A DNA stretch of 64,000 bases from Cellulosimicrobium protaetiae (GCF_009708005.2 NZ_CP052757.1:2232001-2296000), one strand, 5' to 3'; positions 22,282-30,065 are shown, numbered from the stretch's first letter. Numbers and translations: made by a program. The notes: a model not told the origin generated them from the sequence alone.

Positions 22282-23235
22282 CTAGGCCGCGAAGCGGAAC
22301 GTCTGGCGGTACTCCGTCGGCGTGATGCCGACCGCGCGGCGGAAGTGGTGCCGCAGGAGTGCCGCGGACCCGAACCCGCAGCGACGTGCGACCTCCTCCA
22401 GGTCCAGCGTCGACTCCTCGAGGAGAGCCTGGGCGTGCGCGACGCGCTGCGACGTCAGCCACGCGAGCGGCGTCGTCCCGGTCTGGGCGACGAACGCGCG
22501 CGCGAACGTACGCTCCGAGGTGACGGCGCGCCGCGCGAGGTCGCGGACGGTGAGCGGCTCGTCGAGGTGCTCGGTCATCCATTCGAGGAGCTCGGCGAAC
22601 GAGTCCTCCGCGCACTCCGGGACCGGCCGCTGGACGAACTGGCGCTGGCCGCCGTCGCGCTGCGGCGGCACGACCATGCGCCGCGCGATCGTGTTGGCGA
22701 CCTTCGCCCCGAGCTCGCGCCGGACGAGGTGCAGGCACGCGTCGATCCCGGCAGCGGTCCCGGCGCTCGTGACGAGGTTGCCGTCGTCCACGAACAGCAC
22801 GTCCGGGTCGATGTCCAGGTTCGGGTACTGCCGCCGCAGCTCGTCGGCGTGCATCCAGTGCGTCGTGACCCGGCGCCCCTCGATCACCCCGGCCGCGGCG
22901 AGCAGGAAGACGCCCGAGCACACGCTGAGCAGCAGGGCGCCGCGCGCCGACGCGCGCCGCACGGCGTCCAGCACCTCGGGCGGGTAGTGCGAGCCGATGC
23001 GGATCGCCGGGACGATGAGGAGGTCGACGTCGTCGGTCGCGTCGAGCCCGTGCTCGGGGACCACCAGTGCCCCGACCGACGTGCGCACGGGGGCGCCGGC
23101 GACGGGGCCGCACACCCGGAAGTCGAAGGACGGCACGCCGTCCTCGCTGCGGTCGAGGCCGAACACCTCGCACACGACGCCGAACTCGAACGGGGCCAGG
23201 CCGTCGCACACGACGGCCGCGACGGAGCGCACCAT
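22282..23235 (-). CDS. GlxA-type regulator (DJ-1/PfpI domain plus AraC HTH)
   Basis: 317 residues from ATG 23235; a GTG three codons upstream is possible. The N-terminal half (about 1-170) is a DJ-1/PfpI-like domain with the nucleophile-elbow sequence SVCSGVFLLAAAG. The C-terminal half (about 205-310) is a double AraC HTH: LTVRDLARRAVTSERTFARAF and LDLEEVARRCGFGSAALLRHHF. Such regulators sense small nitrogenous molecules (for example carnitine, choline or arginine) in relatives. The ligand here is unknown, and no catabolic operon lies next to it. Confidence 0.92.
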   Translation of the reverse strand: MVRSVAAVVCDGLAPFEFGVVCEVFGLDRSEDGVPSFDFRVCGPVAGAPVRTSVGALVVPEHGLDATDDVDLLIVPAIRIGSHYPPEVLDAVRRASARGALLLSVCSGVFLLAAAGVIEGRRVTTHWMHADELRRQYPNLDIDPDVLFVDDGNLVTSAGTAAGIDACLHLVRRELGAKVANTIARRMVVPPQRDGGQRQFVQRPVPECAEDSFAELLEWMTEHLDEPLTVRDLARRAVTSERTFARAFVAQTGTTPLAWLTSQRVAHAQALLEESTLDLEEVARRCGFGSAALLRHHFRRAVGITPTEYRQTFRFAA

Positions 23236-23325
23236 GCACGGCACGCTACGCCCGTGGCGGGATCTTGTCGAGAGGTGTCAGTCCTGCCACTCGTCGGTCG
23301 AGGCGAGCGGAGCGAGGGTGGAGCC

Positions 23326-23742
23326 ATGGACATCTTCTGGGGTGTGGTGGTTCTTCTCCTCGTCGTCGGCCCGACCGTCGCGGCGCTCGCGGTGCGGCGC
23401 GAGGACCCTGCGCGGCCGTGGTTCCCCGCGGGGTCCGACGGCGCGTGGCCGGGTGCGGGCGCGTGGGGCGACCGGACGGTCCACGGCGAGCGCTGGGACC
23501 GCGACGCGCAGCGCCTCGACGCCGACCTGCGGGCAGCGGCCTCCCGGCCCGAGTCCCGGCCCGCGTCCGTGGATGCGCACGAGGTCGCGGCCGAGCTCGT
23601 GCTGCGGCGCGTCGTCCCGAACCCCGCCGTGCGCGACGGCGTCCGGGGCGTCCTCCCGGCATCGGTGACGCCCGCCGAGCCGTCGTCGGCAGGAACGAGC
23701 ACGTCGGCGCGCGCGGCGCGGCGTGTGCCGCTCCCGCGCTGA
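23326..23742 (+). CDS. Hypothetical membrane-anchored protein
   Basis: 138 residues. One N-terminal membrane helix (IFWGVVVLLLVVGPTVAAL) is followed by a Trp/Gly-rich polar stretch and a helical segment, HEVAAELVLRRVVPNPAVRDGVR. The C-terminus is disordered. No family is recognised. ATG 23326 follows GGTGGAG at a good distance. It is divergent from the GlxA-type gene with a short gap, so a shared promoter region is possible. Confidence 0.65.
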   Translation: MDIFWGVVVLLLVVGPTVAALAVRREDPARPWFPAGSDGAWPGAGAWGDRTVHGERWDRDAQRLDADLRAAASRPESRPASVDAHEVAAELVLRRVVPNPAVRDGVRGVLPASVTPAEPSSAGTSTSARAARRVPLPR

Positions 23743-23836
23743 CCGTCCCGAGGATCGGCGCGGGCGGAGGGCATCACGCGGCCGCCGACCGGCGGGCGGC
23801 TCTGACCGGGCGGGCGCGTCACCCGGGTTCCCACGC

Positions 23837-23871
23837 ACGACGGCCCGGAGCGTGGAGGTCCGGGCCGTCGT
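23837..23871 (-). terminator. Terminator of mqo
   Basis: A perfect 13-bp stem (23837-23849 with 23859-23871) closes on a 9-nt loop. It begins 25 bp past the mqo stop codon on that strand. No T-run is present. Confidence 0.75.
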
Positions 23872-23895
23872 CGGGGGAGGGGCGTCAGATCGTGG

Positions 23896-25416
23896 TCACG
23901 CTCGCGAGCCGACGGTGTCGACGTCCGCGCCGCCCGTGAGCTGGTCGAGACCCTCGAGCTCCTCGGCCTCCCACGGGGCCTGGCCGAGGCTCGGGATCAT
24001 CGTCGCGAGCTCGGGGCGCCACTTGGTGAAGCGGGCGGGGAAGCAGCGCTCGAGCAGGTCGATCATCGCGGGGACCGCGGTCGACGCGCCCGGGGACGCG
24101 CCGAGCAGGCCGGCGATGGAGCCGTCGCCCGCGGCGATGACCTCGGTGCCGAACTCGAGGACGCCCTTGCCGTCCTCGTCCTTCTTGATCACCTGGACGC
24201 GCTGGCCCGCGGTGATGGTCTCCCAGTCCTTCGGGTGCGCCGTCGGCATGAAGCCCTGGAGCGCCGTGAACTTGGTCTCCGGGCTCGCGAGGAGCTGTCC
24301 CACCAGGTACTGGGTGAGGTCGAGGTTCTTCAGGCCCGCGCCGACCATCGAGCCGAGGTTGTGCAGGCGCAGCGACGTGAACAGCCCGAGGTACTTGCCC
24401 TTCTTGAGGTACTTGGGGCTGAACCCGGCGTACGGGCCGAACATCAGGTACGTCTTGCCCTCGACGACGCGCGTGTCCAGGTGCGGGACGGACATGGGCG
24501 GCGAGCCCACGTCGGCCTTGCCGTACACCTTGGCCTGGTGCTGCGCGACGAGCTCGGGGCTGGCGGTGCGCAGGAACTCGCCGCTGATCGGGAAGCCGCC
24601 GTAGCCCTTGGCCTCGGGGATGCCCGCGGCCTGGAGCAGCGGCAGCGCGCCGCCGCCGGCGCCCACGAACACGAACCGGGCCTCGACGGTCGAGCGGCGC
24701 TTCGGGGCGTTCCACGAGCGGTCCTTGACCGTCAGGCGCCAGCGGCCGTCCTTCGTCTTCTTGAGGTTCTTGACCTCGTGCTCGAGGTAGAGCTGCGTGC
24801 CCTGCGAGACCAGGTAGTCGACGAGCTGCTGCGTGAGGGCGCCGAAGTCGACGTCCGTGCCGCTCGTCGCGCGCGTCGCCGCGACGGGCTCGTCCTCGTC
24901 GCGCTCGGCGACGAGGAGCGGCGCCCACTCGGCGATCACGGCGGGGTCGTCGCTGAACTCGAGCTCGCTGAACAGCGGGTGCTGGCGCAGCGTCTCGAAC
25001 CGGCGGCGCAGGTACTCGACGTTCTCCGCGCCGCGCACGAACGTCATGTGCGGCGTGCGGGAGATGAAGCTCGCGGGCTGCGGGAGAGCGCCCGTCGTGA
25101 GCAGGTGGTGCCAGAACTCGCGCGACACCTCGAACTGCTCGTTGATCTTCACCGCCTTGGTGATGTCGATCGAGCCGTCCGCCTTCTGGGGCGTGTAGTT
25201 CAGCTCGCACAGGGCGGCATGACCCGTCCCCGCGTTGTTCCACGGGTTCGACGACTCCTGCGCCACGGCGTCCAGACGCTCGTAGATGCGCACGGTCCAG
25301 GAGGGCTCCAGGACCTTGAGGAGAGCTCCCAGCGTGGCGCTCATGATGCCACCGCCGATGAGGGCTACGTCGATCTGGTCTGCGCTGCTTGCGGGGTTGC
25401 TCGCTCGACTCGACAC
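23896..25416 (-). CDS. mqo: Malate:quinone oxidoreductase
   Basis: 506 residues, the normal length for Mqo. The FAD-binding N-terminus is DVALIGGGIMSATLG, followed by the family hallmarks NPWNNAGTGHAALCELNYTP, SFISRTPHMTFVRG and GFPISGEF. The C-terminal half carries MFGPYAGFSP and the FAD-contact region ending ASPGASTAVPAM. Mqo is a peripheral membrane enzyme that oxidises malate to oxaloacetate and passes electrons to menaquinone. It replaces or complements malate dehydrogenase in the citric acid cycle. It is monocistronic with its own terminator. Confidence 0.97.
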   Translation of the reverse strand: MSSRASNPASSADQIDVALIGGGIMSATLGALLKVLEPSWTVRIYERLDAVAQESSNPWNNAGTGHAALCELNYTPQKADGSIDITKAVKINEQFEVSREFWHHLLTTGALPQPASFISRTPHMTFVRGAENVEYLRRRFETLRQHPLFSELEFSDDPAVIAEWAPLLVAERDEDEPVAATRATSGTDVDFGALTQQLVDYLVSQGTQLYLEHEVKNLKKTKDGRWRLTVKDRSWNAPKRRSTVEARFVFVGAGGGALPLLQAAGIPEAKGYGGFPISGEFLRTASPELVAQHQAKVYGKADVGSPPMSVPHLDTRVVEGKTYLMFGPYAGFSPKYLKKGKYLGLFTSLRLHNLGSMVGAGLKNLDLTQYLVGQLLASPETKFTALQGFMPTAHPKDWETITAGQRVQVIKKDEDGKGVLEFGTEVIAAGDGSIAGLLGASPGASTAVPAMIDLLERCFPARFTKWRPELATMIPSLGQAPWEAEELEGLDQLTGGADVDTVGSRA

Positions 25417-25552
25417 GCTCCGATTCTACGCTTGTGAAAGAGTGCACTAAGTGTGCGGTGCGTCACGGGCGTGCGTCACACTTTCGCGGGACGAACGTCC
25501 CGAGCGGCACAGGCCGGACGTCTCACCCTGCACGGAAGGACCCCGATCTCGC

Positions 25553-25615
25553 CGAGGTGGAACCGTGGTCGCGCGAGGTAGAACCTTGGTCGGTCGAGGC
25601 AGAACCGTGGTTCTT
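25553..25615 (+). repeat. 21-bp repeat array 1 (three units)
   Basis: Three head-to-tail 21-bp units of the type GAGGTAGAACCGTGGTCGCG. They share the core G(T/C)(A/G)GAACC-T/G-TGGT. They form one arm of composite element A, which continues through a 30-bp linker into the hairpin at 25646. Units differ at a few fixed positions, so the array is not a recent perfect amplification. Confidence 0.85.
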
Positions 25616-25645
25616 GTGCTCGACGGCGGTCTGGTCGCCCTGGGT

Positions 25646-25744
25646 GGGCGGGGTGGGTGGTGGTGCCGCGTCTACCATCCGCCGCTCGTTCCTCGCGGCT
25701 CCCGCCAGGCCCGCCACGACGCGGCACCACCACCCACCCCGCCC
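25646..25744 (-). repeat. Palindromic hairpin element, copy A
   Basis: Perfect 27-nt complementary arms (25646-25672 and 25718-25744) enclose 45 nt. In the reverse orientation, the enclosed core contains CCGC-GAGGAACGA-GCGG, a nested mini-hairpin, and ends CGGATGGTA. The same core is found at 38313-38357 and 56577-56622. The outer arm is G-rich (GGGTGGGCGGGGTGGG at 25642-25657) and could form a G-quadruplex. Confidence 0.9.
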
Positions 25745-25975
25745 TACTCCGTCTCACCTTGGTCGTCGCTCACCCGGGCGACCGCCCGCGGTGCTGAGTC
25801 CGGCCTGCGCCGCACGACCGGCCGGGTCGCCGTACCTCGGCGCCACGCCACTATCGCCGGCTGGAGCGCCGTCGCGTCGAGCAGGTGGTCTTGGTGCGTC
25901 GTGCTCGCGGGACGCGCCCAGGTCGCCTGCTCGACCAGCCGGGACGACCTGGTCGGCGTCTCGCTGACCATGGCA
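25745..25975 (-). repeat. Flanking block of composite element A
   Basis: This stretch is homologous, in inverse orientation, to 56385-56549. Three blocks can be aligned by eye, for example GCTCACCCGGGCG (25768-25780) and GGTCGCCTGCTCGACC (25920-25935), the latter with a few substitutions. It lies on the hairpin side away from the 21-bp array, exactly as in the other copy. It may be decayed coding sequence or a non-coding part of the element. Confidence 0.6.
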
Positions 25976-26191
25976 CGGGTGTCCCGATCCTCACGGGCGC
26001 CCGTTCCAGGGGGCACCGGCGATCGCGAGCGGCACGTCGCCATCCCGCTCAGGCGAGACGATCGCCGAGCGGTGGGGGTGGGCTCGGATGCGAAGGGGCG
26101 TCAGAGCCGCGCTCCTCGAACCCACGGCCGAACGACCGGGGTGACGGCGCGGCAGCCCCGAGCACCGAGACCACCCCCGCCGCGGACGCAG

Positions 26192-26254
26192 CCACGCGGG
26201 CTCGGGACGCGACCACGCGGGTTTGGGACGCGACCACGCGGGCTTGCGACGGCG
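26192..26254. repeat. Three 21-bp tandem repeats, divergent family
   Basis: Units CCACGCGGG(C/T)T(C/T)GGGACGCGA recur at exactly 21 bp. On the reverse strand they contain GTGGTCGCG, the same core as the neighbouring arrays, so they may be a diverged relative of those units. Confidence 0.65.
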
Positions 26255-26378
26255 ACGCCGACGACGGCGAGTGACCCACCGCCGTCGGGCACGACCATGT
26301 CGAGGGGGCCCGACCGCACCAGGCGGTGTGACCCCTATCCCGGCGGGCGACCGATCGTCGTCGGGCACCGCAACCAGC

Positions 26379-26455
26379 GTTCTCCTTCGGCGGACTGTGG
26401 GTCTACCTCGCGTGACTGCGGTTCTCCTTCGGCGGACCGGGGTTCTCCTTCGGTG
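26379..26455 (-). repeat. 21-bp repeat array 2, running into a gene 3' end
   Basis: On the reverse strand there are four units of the CCGAAG(G/T)AGAACC type with 21-bp period. The two units inside the neighbouring gene have GAG where the third has TAG. The gene therefore reads through them and ends at that TAG (26403-26405). The linker GTCGGGCAC (26360-26368) next to the array also flanks array 5. Confidence 0.8.
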
Positions 26456-27278
26456 GGGAGTAGGGGGAGGGCCAGGGGCCGATCTCGGGGAGGGAGGCGG
26501 CGGCGTCGGCGCGGTGGGCGACCGGCTCGACGGCGGGGGTGCGGCCCGCGAGCCAGGCGGCGATGTCGGTGAGGCGTCCGCGGACGACGACCGCTCTCGG
26601 CGCACCGGACCCGGGGGCGTTCTCCTCCTGGGCGTCCGCGTGGGGGATCGACCCGGGTTCGGTCGCCGTGCGGAGACCGGCGGGGCCGACGACGAAGGAC
26701 GCGGGCTGCCCGACGACCTCGACCACGACGTCGTCCGTGAGCCGGACCCCGAGGAAGTCGAGGAGGTGCAGGCCGAGCGGACGCGGCCAGGTGTCGAGAC
26801 CGATCCCGGCGTCGAGGTCGACGGCGTGGATCCGGACCTCGCGCCACCAGGCGACGAGGGCGTCGGCGACCGTGCCGTCGCGGTACGTCACCGGAGCGTC
26901 CCACCCGGCCGAGCCGGGACCGGGCCACGCGGCGTCGAGGCGCTCGGCGAGGGCCTCGAGCGCGGCGACGTGCTCCGCGACCGACCGGTGTGCGCCCTCC
27001 TGGATGCCGGCCTCGCGCCCGGCGGCGCCGCCGTCGTACACCTCGACGAGCTCACCGTGGGCGGCGTGCTCGGCCTGGCGGGCCATCGCGGTACCGATCG
27101 CCGTGACGTGCGCGAGCACGTGGCTGCGCGACCAGCCGGGCAGGGCGGACGGGCCGGCGAGGCCCGCCGCGTCCAGGGCACGCGTCGTGGCGGTGACGAC
27201 GTCGAGTGCGGCGCGCGCGTCGCGACGCACCTCCTCGATGTCGGGCACGGCGAGCGGGCTGGTTCCGGTCAGGGCCAC
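26403..27278 (-). CDS. Maleylpyruvate isomerase/DinB-like mycothiol-dependent protein
   Basis: 291 residues from GTG 27278, with GGAG upstream. The N-terminal DinB-like four-helix domain has the metal-binding pattern WSRSHVLAHVT and EVRIHAVDLD, typical of the MDMPI (mycothiol-dependent maleylpyruvate isomerase) N-terminal domain. The TIGR03083-like C-terminal domain follows (VVVRGRLTDIAAWLAGR). Substrates of most paralogues are unknown. The last 20 or so residues (PPKENPGPPKENRSHAR) are encoded by the 21-bp repeats and look like an acquired tail. The start overlaps the pdxH stop by 10 bp. Confidence 0.88.
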   Translation of the reverse strand: MALTGTSPLAVPDIEEVRRDARAALDVVTATTRALDAAGLAGPSALPGWSRSHVLAHVTAIGTAMARQAEHAAHGELVEVYDGGAAGREAGIQEGAHRSVAEHVAALEALAERLDAAWPGPGSAGWDAPVTYRDGTVADALVAWWREVRIHAVDLDAGIGLDTWPRPLGLHLLDFLGVRLTDDVVVEVVGQPASFVVGPAGLRTATEPGSIPHADAQEENAPGSGAPRAVVVRGRLTDIAAWLAGRTPAVEPVAHRADAAASLPEIGPWPSPYSPPKENPGPPKENRSHAR

Positions 27279-27946
27279 AGGAGCTCCTTCGTCCAGTCGG
27301 CGGGCGCGTCGGACGACGCCGTGTAGCGCAGGCGGGTCTGGCCGTCGGGTGAGGACGCCCAGAATTCGACGCTCGTCGGCTCGAGCGCGTAGGCCGTCCA
27401 GGCGTCGAGCACGAGGTCCGGCTCGGCGCGCACCCGTTCGAGCGCGGCGTCCCACGCGGCCCGGTAGGCGCCCCGCGACGCGAGCGGGGTGCTCTGCGGG
27501 CCCGCGAGCGCGGTCGCGCGCGAGAAGCCGGAACGGGCGAGGAAGTCGGCTGCCGACGCGTCCGGGCCGAGCGGGACGACCGGCCCGCACACCCGCACCT
27601 GGCGGCCGTGCTCGCGCCAGAAGAAGGTCAGCGCGGCGTTCGGGTTCTGCGCGATGGCCACGCCCTTGGGTGAGTCGGCGCGGGTCGCGAAGACCCAGCC
27701 GTCGCCGTCGACGTCTTTGAGGATCAGCGTCCGGGCGTCGACCCGGCCGCCCGCGTCGGCCGTGGAGAGCGTGGCGGCGTGCGGTGCGGGCAGGCCGGCG
27801 TCGATCGCCTGCTGGAGCCAGTCGACGAAGAGCGTGCTCGGGTCGTCCGGTGCCGAGCCGACGTCGAGGCCGGGCAGGTCTGGACCGAACACCGGCAGTG
27901 CGCGCAAGCGCTCACGAAGCGTCGGGGGGTCGGGTGTCTCGGTCAT
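27269..27946 (-). CDS. pdxH: Pyridoxamine 5'-phosphate oxidase family protein
   Basis: 225 residues. The FMN-binding PNPOx barrel is complete: RVDARTLILKDVDGDGWVFAT, FFWREHGRQVRVCGPV, and the C-terminal PNPOx dimerisation segment SVEFWASSPDGQTRLRYT. PdxH oxidises pyridoxine/pyridoxamine 5'-phosphate to pyridoxal 5'-phosphate with FMN and oxygen. The final residues are KELLWP rather than the usual RLAP end, so it could be a paralogue with a related role. It is coupled to the TetR gene upstream (ATGA) and the mycothiol-dependent gene downstream. Confidence 0.85.
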   Translation of the reverse strand: MTETPDPPTLRERLRALPVFGPDLPGLDVGSAPDDPSTLFVDWLQQAIDAGLPAPHAATLSTADAGGRVDARTLILKDVDGDGWVFATRADSPKGVAIAQNPNAALTFFWREHGRQVRVCGPVVPLGPDASAADFLARSGFSRATALAGPQSTPLASRGAYRAAWDAALERVRAEPDLVLDAWTAYALEPTSVEFWASSPDGQTRLRYTASSDAPADWTKELLWP

Positions 27947-28515
27947 GCGTCCTCCGGGGTGGTCGGGCCGGGGTCGAGCAGCGCGACGAACCCGCGGGCC
28001 GCGGCGGTCATCGCGTCGGGGTCGTCGAGGGCGCGCGCGAGGACGTACCCGCCCTGCACGATCGCGACGGCGGCGTGGGCGCGGTCGCGGGCCGCGTCGT
28101 CGGGCAGCCCGTCCTCCGTGAGGACGGCGGCGGCCAGGTCGACGAGCCCGCGGAAGTAGGCGCGGACCTCGGCGGCCAGCACGTCGTCGTCCATGACGGC
28201 CTGGTCGCTGACGAGGCGACCGACCTTGCACCCGGCGAGCGCCGGGCGCGGTCGCTCGAGGTAGCGGACGAGGCGCTCGACGGCGGAGCCGCTCGCGTCG
28301 AGGTCGCGGTGCGCGGCGTCGAGCCCGGCGGCCGTCGTGGCGTGGACGGCCGCGGCGGCGAGGTCGTGCTTGGTGGGGAAGTGGTGGTACAGGCTGCCCT
28401 GGCCCACACCGCTCACGGCGAGGACCTGGCGCGGGCTGGTCGCGCCGACGCCCTGGGCCCAGAACAGCTCCTGCGCGGCGGCGACGAGGCGCTCGCGGGC
28501 GTCGGTCGTCGTCAT
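27943..28515 (-). CDS. TetR family transcriptional regulator
   Basis: 190 residues. The HTH reads SPRQVLAVSGVGQGSLYHHFPTKHDLA (about 27-53). The C-terminal domain has the GCKVGRLVSDQAV segment of TetR_C_16/LfrR-like proteins, with a Cys that could respond to ligand. It is the first gene of a three-gene operon with pdxH and the MDMPI-like gene, and is divergent from a DHA2-type MFS transporter at 28610. The palindrome at 28526-28541 lies between them, so it probably represses the transporter and its own operon. Confidence 0.9.
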   Translation of the reverse strand: MTTTDARERLVAAAQELFWAQGVGATSPRQVLAVSGVGQGSLYHHFPTKHDLAAAAVHATTAAGLDAAHRDLDASGSAVERLVRYLERPRPALAGCKVGRLVSDQAVMDDDVLAAEVRAYFRGLVDLAAAVLTEDGLPDDAARDRAHAAVAIVQGGYVLARALDDPDAMTAAARGFVALLDPGPTTPEDA

Positions 28516-28525
28516 GCGACCACCG

Positions 28526-28541
28526 TACCTACCTCTAGGTA
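28526..28541. promoter_or_regulatory. TetR operator in the TetR/MFS divergent region
   Basis: TACCTA-CCTC-TAGGTA is an inverted repeat with perfect 6-bp arms, 11 bp before the TetR start and 69 bp before the MFS start. Its place and shape fit a TetR dimer site. Confidence 0.68.
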
Positions 28542-28609
28542 TGGTGTCGAGCCGTCTCTCTGCGGAGCGCCAGCCGTCACACCTCGCCGTCCCGCTCGGT
28601 CGGGACGGC

Positions 28610-30028
28610 ATGAGAGTCCAGTCGTACGGTGGGTCGGTGACGGTGCAGCAGCGGGTGCTGGTGGTCGCGGTCCTCGCGTCGTTCGTGTCGTTCCTGGACG
28701 GCTCGGTGGTCAACGTCGCGCTGCCCGCGATCTCGGCCGAGCTGACGACCGGTCCGGTCACGGGGCTGGCGCTGCAGCAGTGGGTCGTCGACGCCTACAT
28801 GATCACGCTGGGCGCCCTCATCCTCCTCGCGGGATCGCTGTCGGACGTCCACGGCCGGCGCCGCATCATGGCGATCGGCCTCGTCGGCTTCGCGGTCACG
28901 TCCGTCGCGTGCGCGCTGGCCCCCGACGGGCTGTTCCTCGTCGTGGCGCGCGGGCTCCAGGGCGTCGCGGGCGCCCTGCTCGTGCCCAGCTCGCTCGCCA
29001 TGATCATCTCGACGTTCGACGGCGAGCGGCAGTCCCGCGCGATCGGCTCCTGGACCGCGTGGACCAGCACGGCGTCGCTCGTCGGGCCGCTGCTCGGTGG
29101 GATCCTCATCGACACGATCTCGTGGCGCTGGGTGTTCTGGATCAACGTGCTCCCCGTCGCGGTGACGCTGTGGCTGCTGCGGGGCGTACCGCGGTCCGCC
29201 GCGGAGGAGCCGGGCGCCGGGGCCACCCGCCGCATCGACGTCGCCGGGGCGACGCTCGCCGCCGTCGGGCTCGCCGGGACGGTGTTCGCGCTCATCGAGC
29301 AGGGCCGGTTCGGCTGGGCGAGCCCGGTGGTGTGGGGACCGGGCGTCGTCGGGGTCGCGTGCCTGGTCGTGTTCGTGTGGTGGGAGCGGCGCGCCCCCGA
29401 CCCGATGCTCCCGCCGCGGCTGTTCCGGGTGCGCAACTTCGCGTGGGGCAACCTCGCGACCGCCGCCATCTACGGCGCGCTCTACTTCGGCGGGTTCGTC
29501 GTCACGCTGTTCCTCCAGCAGGTCGGCGGGTACAGCGCGACCGCCGCAGGGCTCGCGCAGCTCCCCGTGACGCTCGTGCTCCTCGCGCTGTCGACGCGGT
29601 TCGGGGCGCTCGCGGGCCGCTACGGACCGCGCCTGTTCATGACGGTCGGGCCGATCGTCGGCGGTGCCGGCTACCTGCTCCTGCTCACGACGACCGAGGA
29701 CGCCGTGTACGTCACCCAGGTCCTGCCCGGTCTCGTGCTCTTCGGCCTCGGCCTCGCGATGACGGTCGCGCCCCTCACCTCCGCGATCCTCGGTTCCATC
29801 CCGGCGGCCGACGCCGGGATCGGCTCGGCGGTGAACAACGCGGTCTCCCGCGTCGCGGGGCTCGTCGTCATCGCGCTGGCGGGCGTGATCGTCGGCGGCG
29901 TGCTCGACCTCGACGGCTTCCACCGCTCGCTCGTCGTGACCGCCGCGCTCCTCGTGCTGGGCGGCGTGCTGAGCTGGGTCGGCATCCGCAACGAGCGCGT
30001 GCGCGACGCGGCGCGGACGACCACGTGA
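28610..30028 (+). CDS. MFS drug transporter (DHA2 family, 14 helices)
   Basis: 472 residues from ATG 28610; GTG 28637 (463 residues) is also possible. The N-terminus has the DHA2 motif FLDGSVVNVALPAI. Motif A follows (GSLSDVHGRRRIM), then motif C-like GPLLGGILIDTISWRWVFWIN. About 14 membrane helices are visible. It is likely a proton-driven efflux pump for drugs or toxic metabolites, controlled by the divergent TetR. The substrate is unknown. Confidence 0.9.
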   Translation: MRVQSYGGSVTVQQRVLVVAVLASFVSFLDGSVVNVALPAISAELTTGPVTGLALQQWVVDAYMITLGALILLAGSLSDVHGRRRIMAIGLVGFAVTSVACALAPDGLFLVVARGLQGVAGALLVPSSLAMIISTFDGERQSRAIGSWTAWTSTASLVGPLLGGILIDTISWRWVFWINVLPVAVTLWLLRGVPRSAAEEPGAGATRRIDVAGATLAAVGLAGTVFALIEQGRFGWASPVVWGPGVVGVACLVVFVWWERRAPDPMLPPRLFRVRNFAWGNLATAAIYGALYFGGFVVTLFLQQVGGYSATAAGLAQLPVTLVLLALSTRFGALAGRYGPRLFMTVGPIVGGAGYLLLLTTTEDAVYVTQVLPGLVLFGLGLAMTVAPLTSAILGSIPAADAGIGSAVNNAVSRVAGLVVIALAGVIVGGVLDLDGFHRSLVVTAALLVLGGVLSWVGIRNERVRDAARTTT

Positions 30029-30065
30029 GCGGTCACGGTGAGACTGCTTGGCCGGCGCGCGTCCC

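Larger units (their letters stand above)
25417..26402. other. Repeat-rich gap without a recognisable gene
   Basis: About 1 kb between mqo and the mycothiol-dependent enzyme. It contains a 21-bp repeat array (25553-25615), hairpin copy A (25646-25744), a block shared with 56385-56549, an imperfect inverted repeat (26069-26087 with 26165-26183, 17 of 19 pairing), a tandem repeat (26192-26254) and part of a second 21-bp array. Open frames cross it on both strands because of the high GC. None has a ribosome binding site, known domain or consistent conservation, so none is called. Confidence 0.7.

Noticed and set aside
25744-26043. 99-codon reverse-strand open frame next to hairpin A
   Set aside because: It shares short peptide stretches (EQAT, HLLD) with the block at 56385-56549, but the two copies differ in frame and length and show no known domain. 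I treat it as part of the repeated block; a decayed gene remains possible.
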